Positions 44,710 to 54,900 of a DNA stretch of 64,000 nt are shown here, piece by piece. The notes beneath the pieces are model-generated. The model ran no database searches, had not been told where the DNA came from, and saw only the letters and a program-made list of their open reading frames with translations. The stretch comes from Rhodococcus opacus (lineage in GTDB: Bacteria; Actinomycetota; Actinomycetes; Mycobacteriales; Mycobacteriaceae): contig NZ_JAAXPA010000022.1 of NCBI RefSeq assembly GCF_012396235.1, forward strand, positions 1 to 64,000, given 5' to 3'. Each line of letters begins with the position of its first letter. The stretch's first letter is position 1. The position numbers were made by a program, and so were the translations under genes.

Positions 44710-44994
44710 CTACTCGCTGAATTCGCCCATCGCGGGCGTCCATTCGCGGATCTGCACCTTCTCGACCAGATTTTCCTGTACGAACGGATCCTGCGCGAAC
44801 AGGCGCGCGACGGCGTCCTCGTCCTCGGCCTCGACGATGAACAGCGCACCGTGGCCGTCGGCGAGGGGGCCGGTCGAACGCATGACCTTGCGGCGGACGA
44901 GTTCGGTGAGCCACCCACGATGCTGCGTCCGGTGATCGTCGCGCAGGGACGACGTCTCGGGGCTGTACGTGTATTCCACGACGAACAGGGCCAT
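44710..44994 (-). CDS. YciI family protein
   Basis: A 94-residue YciI-like protein starting MALFVVEYTYSPETSSLRDD. The family core HRGWLTELVRRKVMRSTGPL, ALFIVEAEDEDAVARLFAQD and PFVQENLVEKVQIREWTPAM is complete, with the conserved His and Asp. Start ATG at 44994 fits family N-termini. It lies 11 bases behind the CBS gene, so both are probably on one transcript. Biochemical role unknown for most members. Confidence 0.88.
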   Translation of the reverse strand: MALFVVEYTYSPETSSLRDDHRTQHRGWLTELVRRKVMRSTGPLADGHGALFIVEAEDEDAVARLFAQDPFVQENLVEKVQIREWTPAMGEFSE

Positions 44995-45005
44995 CAGGTT
45001 CTCGC

Positions 45006-45434
45006 TCAGCCGTGGTCGATGTACGACTCGAGCTGGTCGCGTTCGGTCTGCAGCTCGCCGATCCGGCTCTTCACCACGTCGCCGATGCTGACGATGCCGA
45101 CCAGCTGCCCGTCCACGATCACCGGCAGGTGCCGGATCCGGCGTTCGGTCATGGTTTCGGCGAGACTGTCCACGGTGTCGGTCGGGAGACAGGTGAACAC
45201 CGATGTCGTCATGATGTCCACGACCCGGGCATTCAGGATGTCGGGGCCGCGCTCGTGGATGCGGCGCACGACGTCGCGTTCGGTGACGATCCCGACGACG
45301 GCGTCGTTCTCCGTTACCACCAGGGCGCCCACATTGTGCCTGGCGAGTTCGCCGATCAGTGTGCTGACCGGCATCTCCGGATCGACCGTCACCACGGCCG
45401 GACCCTTGTTCCGCAACACATCCGCGATTCGCAT
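45006..45434 (-). CDS. Two-CBS-domain protein
   Basis: A 142-residue protein with two CBS motifs: residues 7-60 (VSTLIGELARHNVGALVVTE) and 70-125 (DSLAETMTERRIRHLPVIVD). It ends in a charged coil (GELQTERDQLESYIDHG). The ATG at 45434 starts MRIADVLRNKGPAVVTVDPE, the normal beginning of such proteins. These proteins bind adenosine nucleotides and, in mycobacteria, related ones (hypoxic response protein 1) belong to the DosR regulon. It precedes the YciI gene. Confidence 0.88.
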   Translation of the reverse strand: MRIADVLRNKGPAVVTVDPEMPVSTLIGELARHNVGALVVTENDAVVGIVTERDVVRRIHERGPDILNARVVDIMTTSVFTCLPTDTVDSLAETMTERRIRHLPVIVDGQLVGIVSIGDVVKSRIGELQTERDQLESYIDHG

Positions 45435-45611
45435 CTGGACACCCCGATCTGTGGGCACTCCGACTGGCCGCCGATTCGATCATAGGCAGACTTCGAGCGT
45501 ATGCCAGCGCTTCTGCCGGTCTTGGTTTGGTTATCTACTCGTGACCGCCGTGTCCCGCGGGCCGGTGTGCGGGTCGGGCGCCCACCGGGACTGCGGTGTT
45601 AGGTTGGCGCT

Positions 45612-46271
45612 GTGCCGATCACCGTGCTACTCGTCGACGACCAGGAACTGATGCGGATGGGCCTCAACATGGTGCTCGACGCTCAGGACGACATCACTGT
45701 CGTCGGTGAGGCGAGCGACGGAGCGGCGGCCGTCGCCGCGGTCCGCAAACTCGAACCCGATGTGGTGTTGATGGACGTCCGTATGCCGGTGGTGGACGGG
45801 GTCAGCGCGACCGCCCAGATCCTGGAGTCGGGGGTCGCGAGTCGCGTGCTGGTGATGACCACCTTCGACCTCGACGAGCACGCCATGGGTGCGTTGCGGG
45901 CCGGGGCCAGCGGCTTCCTGCTCAAGGACACCCCGTCGGAAGACCTGGTGTCGGCGATCCGCAGTGTGGCCGCGGGGGACGCAGTGGTGTCGCCGAAGGT
46001 GACCCGCCGGTTGCTGGCGAGGTTCCTCGACGACGGTCCCGGTCCGCTTCGTGACCCGGAGGTCCTCGACGTGCTGACCGAGCGTGAACGGGAAGTGCTG
46101 CAGCTGGTCGCCACCGGCTTGTCGAACACGGAGATCGCCGGTCAGCTCTTCCTCTCGGAGTCGACCATCAAATCGCACGTGGGCCGGATTCTGACCAAGT
46201 TGAACGTCCGCGACCGGGTCCAGGCAGTGGTGCTGGCCTACGAGACGGGCCTGGTGCGACCCGGCTCGTAG
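45612..46271 (+). CDS. NarL/LuxR-type response regulator (orphan)
   Basis: A 219-residue regulator. The receiver domain has acidic pocket VDDQE, phospho-acceptor Asp55 in VVLMDVRMPVVDG and the Lys switch FLLKDTPSEDL. The DNA-binding domain has LTEREREVLQLVATGLSNTE and STIKSHVGRILTKLNVRDRV. It opens with GTG at 45612. No kinase is adjacent; the nearest NarL-type kinase is 35865-37034. Confidence 0.92.
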   Translation: MPITVLLVDDQELMRMGLNMVLDAQDDITVVGEASDGAAAVAAVRKLEPDVVLMDVRMPVVDGVSATAQILESGVASRVLVMTTFDLDEHAMGALRAGASGFLLKDTPSEDLVSAIRSVAAGDAVVSPKVTRRLLARFLDDGPGPLRDPEVLDVLTEREREVLQLVATGLSNTEIAGQLFLSESTIKSHVGRILTKLNVRDRVQAVVLAYETGLVRPGS

Positions 46272-46298
46272 GCCGGCGGGTGGGGAAGCGTACTGCCG

Positions 46299-46916
46299 CT
46301 AGACGGTGAAGGTGCCGACGGTCGGGACCACGGTGCACGTGACGGAGTCGGCGTAGCCGACCGTCCCGAACATCGTCGCGAGGACGGTTCCCTTGCCGGT
46401 GTCGACGATCTTCGACAGCAGCGGGGTATTGATGATCGGAAGCTTGTCGTCGAGCTTGACGATCCCGCCCTGGAACGTCGTGAGGTTGATCCAGGCGACG
46501 CTGAGGTCGGACGACTGCGGGATCGCCACGTAGGCGGGGATGGCCTGGAATCGGAGTTGGTTCGCGGTGATCTGGGGGAACAGGTTCGGTCCGCCCTGAG
46601 CGCTCGCCAGCGTGACCGTCGCGGGCTTGTCGGCGACGCCGCACCCGAGCGTGGGGGACGGGTACATGAAGTCCTGCGGTGTGGTGAGTCCGACCTCGAG
46701 CACATCCTTCGGGATGAACACGCTGGCGCCGAGAAGAGCGTCCACGGCGGCCGTCGCGGCGGGGGAGACCTCGGTGGCCAGCGCCTGCAGTTCGGCGGCA
46801 CCCTTCGCGAAGTCGGCGACCGGTGCTGCCGATGCCGGTCCCGAAGACAGCATGCCGAAGGCGGCTGCGGACGCGAGAACGATTGCGGCTCGGCGGAAGA
46901 CGGTGGAACGAGTCAT
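46299..46916 (-). CDS. Secreted hypothetical protein
   Basis: A 205-residue protein. The start MTRSTVFRRAAIVLASAAAF leads into a Sec signal with cleavage expected after GPASA-A (about residue 32). The mature part has a cysteine pair (GCGVADKPATVTL and VTCTVV) that may form a disulphide, and many beta-strand-like segments. ATG at 46916 is preferred because of the signal peptide. Proteins of this look occur widely in mycolate-containing bacteria; no function known to me. Confidence 0.78.
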   Translation of the reverse strand: MTRSTVFRRAAIVLASAAAFGMLSSGPASAAPVADFAKGAAELQALATEVSPAATAAVDALLGASVFIPKDVLEVGLTTPQDFMYPSPTLGCGVADKPATVTLASAQGGPNLFPQITANQLRFQAIPAYVAIPQSSDLSVAWINLTTFQGGIVKLDDKLPIINTPLLSKIVDTGKGTVLATMFGTVGYADSVTCTVVPTVGTFTV

Positions 46917-47118
46917 ATCGGCTCCTCGTTGTGCGCGGGGTCGGAAGACCCCTATCGCAGTGAACTGCATCATGCGCAGACTCTCAATGTCAACTTGAGG
47001 TTTAGCATTGTGAGCGCTTCGATATCAACGGCCGGGAGAAAATCGGCGCCGTCGAACGTTGAACGATCAGACGGTTGACCCAGACCCTCGATGACCCGGC
47101 CGTCCGAAAGGGGGCGTC

Positions 47119-47625
47119 ATGTACGCCGCACTGTTCCTGTTGTACGTAGTGGTGGAGATCGCCGCTCTCGTCCTGGTCGGTAACGCGATCGGCGTGCTGT
47201 GGACGGTTCTCCTCCTGCTCGGTGGAACGCTGATCGGACTGTTGCTGATGCGGTCGCAGTGGCGTCGTGTGATGGACGGCCTGCGCCGGGCGGCGAGCGG
47301 CGACGGCTCTCCTGGTGCGGCGGTCGCGGACGGCGCACTCGTCGCGTTGGGCTCCGCGCTGATGTTCGTCCCCGGCCTGGTCACCTCGGTGCTCGGGCTG
47401 CTCTTCCTCGTTCCCCCCACCCGGTGGGCACTTCGGCCCGTCGTGGTCCTGCTGGCAGGCAGACGTGCCGCCACCGTCGCGGCCGGGGCGGAAGCGTTCG
47501 CGCGGGCACCCCGGCGGGGTGGCGGCGAAGTGATCGAAGGGGAGGTGGTCGACGAGGTCTTCGAGGGCGTAGTGATCGACGAGGAGCCCCGAACCCCGAC
47601 CCGTGATCCCCGCGTTCTGCCCTAA
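47119..47625 (+). CDS. fxsA: FxsA family cytoplasmic membrane protein
   Basis: A 168-residue membrane protein with three to four hydrophobic segments: ALFLLYVVVEIAALVLVGNA, IGVLWTVLLLLGGTLIGLLL and ALMFVPGLVTSVLGLLFLVP. The glycine-rich turn GGTLIGLLLMRSQWRRV and PPTRWALR are FxsA marks. The C-terminal 50 residues are soluble and very acidic (EVIEGEVVDEVFEGVVIDEE). AAAGGGGG precedes the ATG. Family role in phage exclusion is known only for overexpressed E. coli FxsA. The amidohydrolase follows after 18 bases. Confidence 0.9.
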   Translation: MYAALFLLYVVVEIAALVLVGNAIGVLWTVLLLLGGTLIGLLLMRSQWRRVMDGLRRAASGDGSPGAAVADGALVALGSALMFVPGLVTSVLGLLFLVPPTRWALRPVVVLLAGRRAATVAAGAEAFARAPRRGGGEVIEGEVVDEVFEGVVIDEEPRTPTRDPRVLP

Positions 47626-47643
47626 CAGGCAGACTGGTTGCCT

Positions 47644-49242
47644 GTGACTACACAACTGCTGGTCGACGGCCGAATCTACAGTTCCTTTGCTCCAGACGCC
47701 ACGTCGATGGCAGTGACCGACGGCGTCGTGTCGTGGGTCGGCGACGACCGCGCGGCCCGTGCGCTGCACCCCGGTGCCGACGTGGTCGACCTCGGCGGCG
47801 CGTTCGTCACCCCGGCTTTCGTCGATACCCACGTGCACGTCACAGCGCTCGGCCTGAACATGGTCGGACTCGACCTGGTCGGTGTCGGATCGCTTCGCGA
47901 ATGCCTGGACCGGCTCGCCTCCTTCGCCCGCACCCACGGCGACGCAGTCATCTGGGGACACGGCTGGGACGAATCGGCGTGGCCGGACGGCGCCGGTCCC
48001 ACCACGGCGCAACTCGACGAGGCCGCGCCCGGACGCACGGTGTATCTGTCCCGGATCGACGTCCATTCGGCAGTCTGCTCGACGGCCCTGCGCCGGTCGG
48101 TCCCGGATCTGAGCGACACCGCCGGCTTCTCGCCGGAGGGGCCGCTGACATTCGAGGCGCACCACGCCGCCCGCACCGTCGCGCGCTCGCTGCTGACGGC
48201 CGAGCAGCGTTCCGCCGCCCGCATCGCCGCCCTCGACGCCATCGCCTCCCGCGGCATCGTCGCAGTGCACGAGTGCGGGGGCCCCGACATCGCCGGACTC
48301 GACGATTTCCGTGAACTCCTCGCCACCCCGCACGGTGTCGAGGTCCGCGGCTACTGGGGTGAGGCGGTCGCCGACGCCGACGAGGCCAGAAAGCTGTTGA
48401 ACACCACCGGCGCCCACGCGCTGGGCGGCGACCTGTTCATCGACGGATCCCTCGGCTCCCACACGGCGTGGCTCAGCGAACCCTATGCCGATCTGGCCGG
48501 CGGGACCGGCAAGAGCTACCTGGGAGTCGACGAGATCGCCGCACACGTGCGCGCCTGCACCATCGCCGGAATTCAGGCCGGATTCCACGTCATCGGCGAC
48601 GCCGCCGTCCGGGCCGCGGTCGACGCGTTCGCCGTCGTCGCCGACGAACTGGGCGGTCCCGCGGTCGCGAAGGCCGGGCACCGACTCGAACACGCCGAGA
48701 TGTTGACCGGTGACGACGCGGCGCGGCTCGCGCAGTGGGGTGTGATCGCCAGCGTCCAGCCCGCGTTCGACGCCCTGTGGGGTGGGACCGACGGCCTGTA
48801 CGCGCAGCGCCTCGGAACCGAGCGTGCCCTCACCCTCAACCCGTTCGCCGCCGCCGCCTCCGCCGGGGTGTCGCTGGCACTGAGCTCCGACGCACCCGTC
48901 ACCCCGGTCGACCCGTGGGCGATGCTGCGCGCGGCCGTCCACCACCGCACGCCCGGCAGCGGGATCTCCCCCCGCGCGGCGTTCTCGGCTGCCACGCGCG
49001 GCGCGTGGCGGGCCGGCGGGGTCCGGGACGGTCTTGCCGGGACGCTCGACCCCGGAGCGCCCGCGTCGTACGCCGTGTGGGATGCCGGTGAACTCGTGGT
49101 CAGCGCCCCCAAGGACTCCGTGCAGCGGTGGTCGACCGATCCCCGGTCCCGGGTCCCGGCCCTGCCGCGGCTCGAGGACGACGCGCCCACACCCGTGCTG
49201 CTGCGTTCGGTGCACCGGGGGAGCGTCGTCCATGAGCGGTAG
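47644..49242 (+). CDS. YtcJ-like metal-dependent amidohydrolase
   Basis: A 532-residue amidohydrolase. The metal motif VTPAFVDTHVHVTALGLNMV is near residue 60, FHVIGDAAVRAAVDAFAVVA carries a further metal His, and LALSSDAPVTPVDPWAMLRA has the catalytic Asp. It starts VTTQLLVDGRIYSSFAPDAT with GTG at 47644; a TTG six bases earlier is possible. The 3' end overlaps lnt by 11 bases, so the two are translationally coupled. It is the second YtcJ-like protein in the window, only moderately alike to that at 37566-39221. Confidence 0.88.
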   Translation: MTTQLLVDGRIYSSFAPDATSMAVTDGVVSWVGDDRAARALHPGADVVDLGGAFVTPAFVDTHVHVTALGLNMVGLDLVGVGSLRECLDRLASFARTHGDAVIWGHGWDESAWPDGAGPTTAQLDEAAPGRTVYLSRIDVHSAVCSTALRRSVPDLSDTAGFSPEGPLTFEAHHAARTVARSLLTAEQRSAARIAALDAIASRGIVAVHECGGPDIAGLDDFRELLATPHGVEVRGYWGEAVADADEARKLLNTTGAHALGGDLFIDGSLGSHTAWLSEPYADLAGGTGKSYLGVDEIAAHVRACTIAGIQAGFHVIGDAAVRAAVDAFAVVADELGGPAVAKAGHRLEHAEMLTGDDAARLAQWGVIASVQPAFDALWGGTDGLYAQRLGTERALTLNPFAAAASAGVSLALSSDAPVTPVDPWAMLRAAVHHRTPGSGISPRAAFSAATRGAWRAGGVRDGLAGTLDPGAPASYAVWDAGELVVSAPKDSVQRWSTDPRSRVPALPRLEDDAPTPVLLRSVHRGSVVHER

Positions 49243-50935
49243 CACCACGTCTCGCTGGACCACCGGAAAGCGCGGCGTGCTGGTACGTTCCGTCCTGTCG
49301 GTGGCCGCGGGATTCCTCGTGTTCTCCGGCTTTCCGCCCCGCCCCCTCTGGTTCCTCGCACCCATCGGCATCGCCTTGCTGACGCTGATCCTCACCGGTG
49401 CGGGGGGTGCGGCACCGAGATTGCGCGCGGGCTTCGGCTACGGCTACCTCGCGGGACTCGGCTTCCTCGTGCCGCTGCTCCCGTGGATCGGGGTGTTCGT
49501 CGGCGCCCTCCCATGGCTTGCCCTCGCCGCGGTCGAGTCGCTGTACATCGGATTGTTCGGGGTGCTCGCCGTGCTCGTCTCCCGGCTGCGCTGGGCCCCG
49601 CTGTGGATCGCGGCGTGCTGGTCGCTCACGGAGTGGCTGCGCGCCAGCGTGCCGTTCGGTGGCTTCCCCTGGGGGCGGTTGGCGTTCGGCCAGTCGGAGG
49701 GCTGGTTCCTACCGCTCGCGAGCATTGGCGGTGCCCCGTTGCTCAGCTTCGCCGTCGCGCTGACCGGCGCCGGACTGGCATCCGTCGCCGTGACGGTGCG
49801 GGCCCGGGTGAGCGGCGCCACGAACTGGACGCGGCCGCTCGCAGGCGGTCTGGTCGCCGCACTCGCCGCGACGGTCGTGTCGCTCGCGCTGGGGCCGACG
49901 CTGCCGGGCATGGACTCGGGAGACCGGACGATCACCGTCGCCGCGATCCAGGGCAGCGTCCCCAAACTAGGACTCGACTTCAACGACCAACGCAAGCGGG
50001 TCCTCGACAATCACGTGAACCGCACCCTCGAACTCGCAGACGACGTCGCGTCGGGCGCGGCGCCGCAACCCGACCTCGTCGTCTGGCCGGAGAACGCGTC
50101 CGACATCGATCCCCTGCGCAACGCCGACGCCGCCGCCGACATCTCCCGGGCGTCCGAGGCGATCGGTGCGCCGATTCTGGTGGGTGCGGTGCTCGTGAAT
50201 TCCGACCGCACCACCACCAACTCGGTGATCATGTGGGACGGCGATGCGGGACCGCAGGAGCAGCACGACAAGAAGATCATCCAGCCGTTCGGCGAGTACC
50301 TGCCGTACCGCGGGTTCTTCCGGCACTTCTCCTCGTATGCCGACCGGGCGGGCAACTTCGTTCCCGGGGACGGGGACGGGGTCGTCCACGCGGACGGAAT
50401 CGCCGTCGGGGTCGCGACCTGCTACGAGGTGGCGTTCGACCGGGCGTTCGAGCAGTCGGTGCGCAGCGGCGCCGAACTGCTCGCCGTCCCCACCAACAAC
50501 GCCACGTTCGGCGACACCGAGATGACCTACCAGCAGCTCGCCATGTCACAGGTGCGGGCCGTAGAGCACGGTCGCGCCGTCGTCGTCGCCGCGACCAGCG
50601 GTGTGAGCGCGATCATCGGCCCCGACGGGTCCACGGCGGCGGAAACCCCACTTTTCGTACCCGCGGCCCTGGTGTCGCAGGTGCCGCTCCGCACCGGTAC
50701 TACGCTGGCAAGTCGGCTCGGCCCGATTCCGGAGGTTCTCCTCTGTGTCGGCGCCGTCGCTGCCGTCGCGTTCGCCGTGGTGCAACGACGACGCACAGTT
50801 CGCCCACTGATTCAACGCAGTACCGAGAAGGCGCCGGCAGTTGCCGGCAGGGAGGATCCTCATGGCATCGGAGACCGATTCCGGGCAGAGCGGGGCACCG
50901 AGCGCACGGACTCTGGTGATCATTCCGACGTATAA
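49232..50935 (+). CDS. lnt: Apolipoprotein N-acyltransferase
   Basis: Adds the third acyl chain to the N-terminal cysteine of lipoproteins. Length 567. The N-terminal half has six to eight membrane helices ([20 protein letters not shown] onward). The C-terminal nitrilase domain has the catalytic Glu in [15 protein letters not shown], Lys in [18 protein letters not shown] and Cys in [17 protein letters not shown] at 49232 overlaps the amidohydrolase end. The 3' end overlaps ppm1 by 74 bases in another frame. In M. tuberculosis the two functions are one fused protein (Ppm1); here they are separate but overlapping. Confidence 0.95.
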   Translation: MSGSTTSRWTTGKRGVLVRSVLSVAAGFLVFSGFPPRPLWFLAPIGIALLTLILTGAGGAAPRLRAGFGYGYLAGLGFLVPLLPWIGVFVGALPWLALAAVESLYIGLFGVLAVLVSRLRWAPLWIAACWSLTEWLRASVPFGGFPWGRLAFGQSEGWFLPLASIGGAPLLSFAVALTGAGLASVAVTVRARVSGATNWTRPLAGGLVAALAATVVSLALGPTLPGMDSGDRTITVAAIQGSVPKLGLDFNDQRKRVLDNHVNRTLELADDVASGAAPQPDLVVWPENASDIDPLRNADAAADISRASEAIGAPILVGAVLVNSDRTTTNSVIMWDGDAGPQEQHDKKIIQPFGEYLPYRGFFRHFSSYADRAGNFVPGDGDGVVHADGIAVGVATCYEVAFDRAFEQSVRSGAELLAVPTNNATFGDTEMTYQQLAMSQVRAVEHGRAVVVAATSGVSAIIGPDGSTAAETPLFVPAALVSQVPLRTGTTLASRLGPIPEVLLCVGAVAAVAFAVVQRRRTVRPLIQRSTEKAPAVAGREDPHGIGDRFRAERGTERTDSGDHSDV

Positions 50936-51644
50936 CGAGCGGGAGAATCTCGGCCTGATCGTGGGCCGCCTGCATGCGGCGCTGCCGCGGACGCATGTTC
51001 TGGTTGTCGACGACGGCAGCCCCGACGGCACCGGAGACATCGCGGACGCCCTCGCGTCGAACGACGACGCCGGCCGCATCCACGTGATGCACCGCACCGA
51101 GAAGAACGGTCTCGGAGCCGCCTACATCGCCGGATTCCACTGGGGCCTGGACCGGGACTACACCGTCCTCGTCGAAATGGACGCGGACGGCAGCCACGCG
51201 CCCGAGCAGTTGCATCGCCTCCTCGACCAGGTGGACGCCGGCGCCGACCTCGTGCTCGGTTCGAGGTACGTGCCGGGCGGCACGGTGGTCAACTGGCCGA
51301 AGCACCGCGAGTGGCTCTCGCGCGGCGGGAACATCTACTCGCGGCTCGCCCTGGGCGTGAAGATCAAAGACATCACCGGCGGATACCGGGCGTACCGCCG
51401 TGAGGTGCTCGAGAAGCTCGACCTCGCTGCGGTGGAGTCGCATGGCTACTGCTTCCAGGTGGACCTGGCGTGGCGGGCCATTCAGGAGGGCTTCGACGTC
51501 CGCGAAGTTCCCATCACGTTCACGGAACGAGAGATCGGCGAATCCAAGATGAGCGGCGGGATCGTTCGCGAGGCGCTGCTCAAGGTCACGCAGTGGGGGC
51601 TGCGCAACCGTATTGCCAGGATCAAGGGTGTGGCGGCCAGATAA
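50862..51644 (+). CDS. ppm1: Polyprenol monophosphomannose synthase
   Basis: A GT2 glycosyltransferase of 260 residues that makes polyprenyl-phosphate mannose from GDP-mannose for lipomannan, lipoarabinomannan and mannoprotein synthesis. Motifs: [55 protein letters not shown] and [20 protein letters not shown], with the closing [32 protein letters not shown] precedes the ATG at 50862. No membrane segment of its own, so it probably docks to the Lnt protein. Ends 15 bases before a strong hairpin. Confidence 0.95.
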   Translation: MASETDSGQSGAPSARTLVIIPTYNERENLGLIVGRLHAALPRTHVLVVDDGSPDGTGDIADALASNDDAGRIHVMHRTEKNGLGAAYIAGFHWGLDRDYTVLVEMDADGSHAPEQLHRLLDQVDAGADLVLGSRYVPGGTVVNWPKHREWLSRGGNIYSRLALGVKIKDITGGYRAYRREVLEKLDLAAVESHGYCFQVDLAWRAIQEGFDVREVPITFTEREIGESKMSGGIVREALLKVTQWGLRNRIARIKGVAAR

Positions 51645-51658
51645 CACCAGGTACCAAC

Positions 51659-51696
51659 CGCTGCCCCATTCCTTCCGCGGAAGTGGTGGGGCAGCG
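51659..51696. terminator. Strong hairpin downstream of ppm1
   Basis: CGCTGCCCCA (51659-51668) pairs exactly with TGGGGCAGCG (51687-51696), and inside it TTCC and GGAA pair again. No long T-tract follows, as is common in high-GC actinobacteria. It probably ends the lnt-ppm1 transcript before the NRPS gene. Confidence 0.7.
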
Positions 51697-51916
51697 CTGG
51701 GTTAGGTGCTTCGAAACGTGACACCCATGGGCAAAGACGTGGTCTGTCCACATTCTGGGACGCCCTGAAACGGTTTGAACCGTACGTCCGATAGGAACGT
51801 GAAGCGTACTCCCGGGTAAGGTTCGGTAAATTCCCAGGTTCGCAGGTCACTATGAATTTCTTGGGTGGCCGGTGGGTGCCCTGCCCACCGCCGGTGTGGG
51901 AAGAAGGACGAACAAG

Positions 51917-54900
51917 GTGGTCGAAGCTGTGCCGAGTGGTGACGTGACCGCCGCGAGTGGTATTCCGGACGGTGCATTCCCACTCTCCACCGCTCAGCAG
52001 GGGATGTGGTTCGCCCAGCAGCTCGACCCCGACGTGCCCGTCACCATCGCGCAGTGCGTGGAACTGGTGGGTGCCCTCGACGTGGCGTTGCTGTCGGAGT
52101 CGTTGATCACCGCAGGCCGCGAACTCGGCTCCGCCTTCCTCCGTCTCGTCGAGGTCGACGGAGTTCCCTATCAGCTCGTCGATCCGACCCTGGACGCGTC
52201 GGTCAGGTTCGTCGACCTGCAGCACGAGCCCGATCCGAGGGCGGCAGCCAAGGAGTGGATGCGGCAGGAGTACACCACTCCGCTCGACGTGTGCCGCGAC
52301 CGGCTCGTCACCTCGGCGGTCCTGTGCACCGGGCCGGATCGTCATTACTGGTACAGCCGTGTCCACCACGTTGCGCTCGACGGCATGGGATCGATGACAC
52401 TCATCGACCGGACTACGCAGCTGTACACCGCAGCCGTGCAGGGGCGCACCGCGGCACCGTCCAAGGCCGCCGCACTCACCGACGTCGCCCGGGTCGACGA
52501 CGACTACCGGATCTCGCCGCGCTACCGCGCCGACCAGGAGTACTGGTCCGAGCGGGTATCCACCATCGGCGAACCGCACAGCCTCGTCGAGCGGTCCGCA
52601 CCCGCACGGGCACGAAGCCGAACGGCGGGTGGGCAGATCCCCGGGACCCTCGTCGACCACCTCGAGGCCGCGACAAATCGTCACGACTCGTCGACCGCGT
52701 TCGAGGTCATTGCGGCGTTCGCCGCGTACCTGTCCCGGATGACCGGACGCGAAGAGGTCGCGGTCAGTCTGCCCGTCACCGCCCGCACCACCGCGCTGCT
52801 CCGCCGCTCCGGCGGCATGGTCTCCAATGTGGTCCCGTTGCACCTGCACGTCCGCCCGGACATGACGAACGCGGACCTGGTGGCGGCGGTCCGGCTGGAA
52901 GTCACCGCGGCACTCCGCCACCAGCGCTACCCGCACATCGACATCCGGCGGGACGCGGCCACCGAGCACCAGGGCTTCTACGGTCCCCTGATCAACGTCA
53001 TGCTGTTCCACGACGAGATCACCCTCGGCAGCGTCGTCGGCAGGCTCGAACTGCTATCCACCGGTCCGATCACCGACCTCGCGGTCAACGTCTATCACGG
53101 AGTCGCCGGTACCAGCCTCAACCTGGACTTCGAGGCCAACCCGGACCTGTACTCCGAACGCACCCTCGGCGCCCATCACACCCGCTTCACCCGGTTCCTG
53201 GGCGCGTTCCTGACCTCCGGCACCGACGGACCACGACGGATCGGCGACCTCGACATCCTCGACGAGGACGAACGCCGCACCCTGGTACCCGCCACCGGGC
53301 GCGCCGGATTCGTACCCGTCACTCTGCCGGATTTGCTCGCCGGCGCCGTCCGCGGCAACCCGGACGGCGATGCCCTCGTCGCACCCGGGCACGGGACGTC
53401 CGCCGCCCTGAGCTACCGCGCCCTCGACGAGACGTCGAACCAGCTCGCGCGACTCCTGATCGACCTCCAGGTCGGCCCGGAGGTCATGGTGGCGTTGGCG
53501 TTGCCGCGGTCGCGGGAGTCGGTGTCGAGTGTGTGGGCGGTGGCGAAGGCGGGTGCGGCGTTCGTTCCGGTGGATCCGAGCTATCCGGCTGACCGCATCG
53601 CGTTCATGCTGGAGGATTGTAGTGCGCCGATCGGCATCACCACCGCCGCGTTTCGGGATGGTCTGCCGGAGTGCACGCACTGGATCGTCTTGGACGACGA
53701 CGAGTTCTTGTCGGCCGTTGCCTCCTATCCGGCGGATGCGGTCACCGACGCCGACCGCACGGGTGTGTTGTCGGTGGATCATCCGGCGTATGTGATTTAT
53801 ACGTCGGGGTCGACGGGCCGACCGAAGGGTGTGGCGGTCACGCACCGGGGTGTGGTGAATCTGGCGGCGGATGAGCGGGACCGTCTCGTGGTGTCCTCGG
53901 GTTCGCGGGTGTTGCATTTCGCGTCGCCGAGTTTCGATGCGTCGGTGTTCGAGTTGGTAATGGCGGTGTGTGCGGGCGCGACGCTGGTGGTGGCGCCGAC
54001 CACGATTTACGGTGGCACCGAATTGGCGGAACTGATCGCCGAGCAGCGGGTGACGCATGCGTTCTGCACGCCGGCGGCATTGGCGTCGCTCGATCACCGC
54101 GGTCTGGACCATCTGAAAACGGTGGTGGTGGCGGGTGATGTGTGTCCGCCGGAGTTGGTGGCGCGGTGGGCGCCGGGCCGGATCATGGTCAATGCGTACG
54201 GTCCGAGTGAGACCACGATCATGTCGTCCGCTACCGGACCGATGGGGCCCGGGCAGCCGGTCACCATCGGGTCACCGACCGTGGGTGTCGACCTCGTCGT
54301 CCTCGATCACCGGTTGCGTCCGGTCCCGGCCGGGGTGCGCGGCGAACTCTATGTCCTCGGCTCCAGCTTGGCTCGCGGGTATGTGCACCGGACCGGGTTG
54401 ACGGCGGAGCGGTTCGTGGCGAGCCCGTTCGGCACCGGCGGGCGGATGTACCGCACGGGTGACGTGGTCCGCTGGGTGACCGCTCCGGACGGGCCTCCGG
54501 TTCTGGAGTTTTTGGGGCGTAGTGATTTTCAGGTGAAGGTTCGGGGGTTCCGGATCGAGCTGGGGGAGATCGATGCGGCGTTGGCGGCGCATCCGGTGGT
54601 GGAGTTCGCCCACACGGTCGGCTATGACGACGGGAGCGGGAGCAGTCGCCTGGTCTCGTACGTGCTGCCGGCGCCGGGCGTAGAGGTTGATACCCGGGTG
54701 TTGGCGGGGTTCGTGGGGCAGCGGTTGCCGGGGTACATGGTGCCGTCGGCGATCATGGTGTTGGACTCGCTGCCGCTGACTCGGGCCGGGAAACTGGACC
54801 GCAATGCCCTGCCCGCACCGATATTCGCCGCACCCTCGGCCGACACCGTGCGCCCGAGAACGGTCACCGAGGAGATCCTCCTCGGAATCTTCCGCGACGT

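Noticed and set aside
47002..49395. 797-codon leftward open frame across FxsA and the amidohydrolase
   Set aside because: Antisense shadow of two well supported genes; no motif, no ribosome site.
51697..51730. Possible iron box (TTAGGT...) before the NRPS gene
   Set aside because: Only the left half TTAGGT is present at about 51702; the right half does not match, so iron control is not supported.
52006..53592. 528-codon frame at the start of the NRPS region
   Set aside because: It is a shifted shadow; the NRPS motifs (HHxxxDG, A-domain cores, LGGNS) all lie in the frame of 51917.
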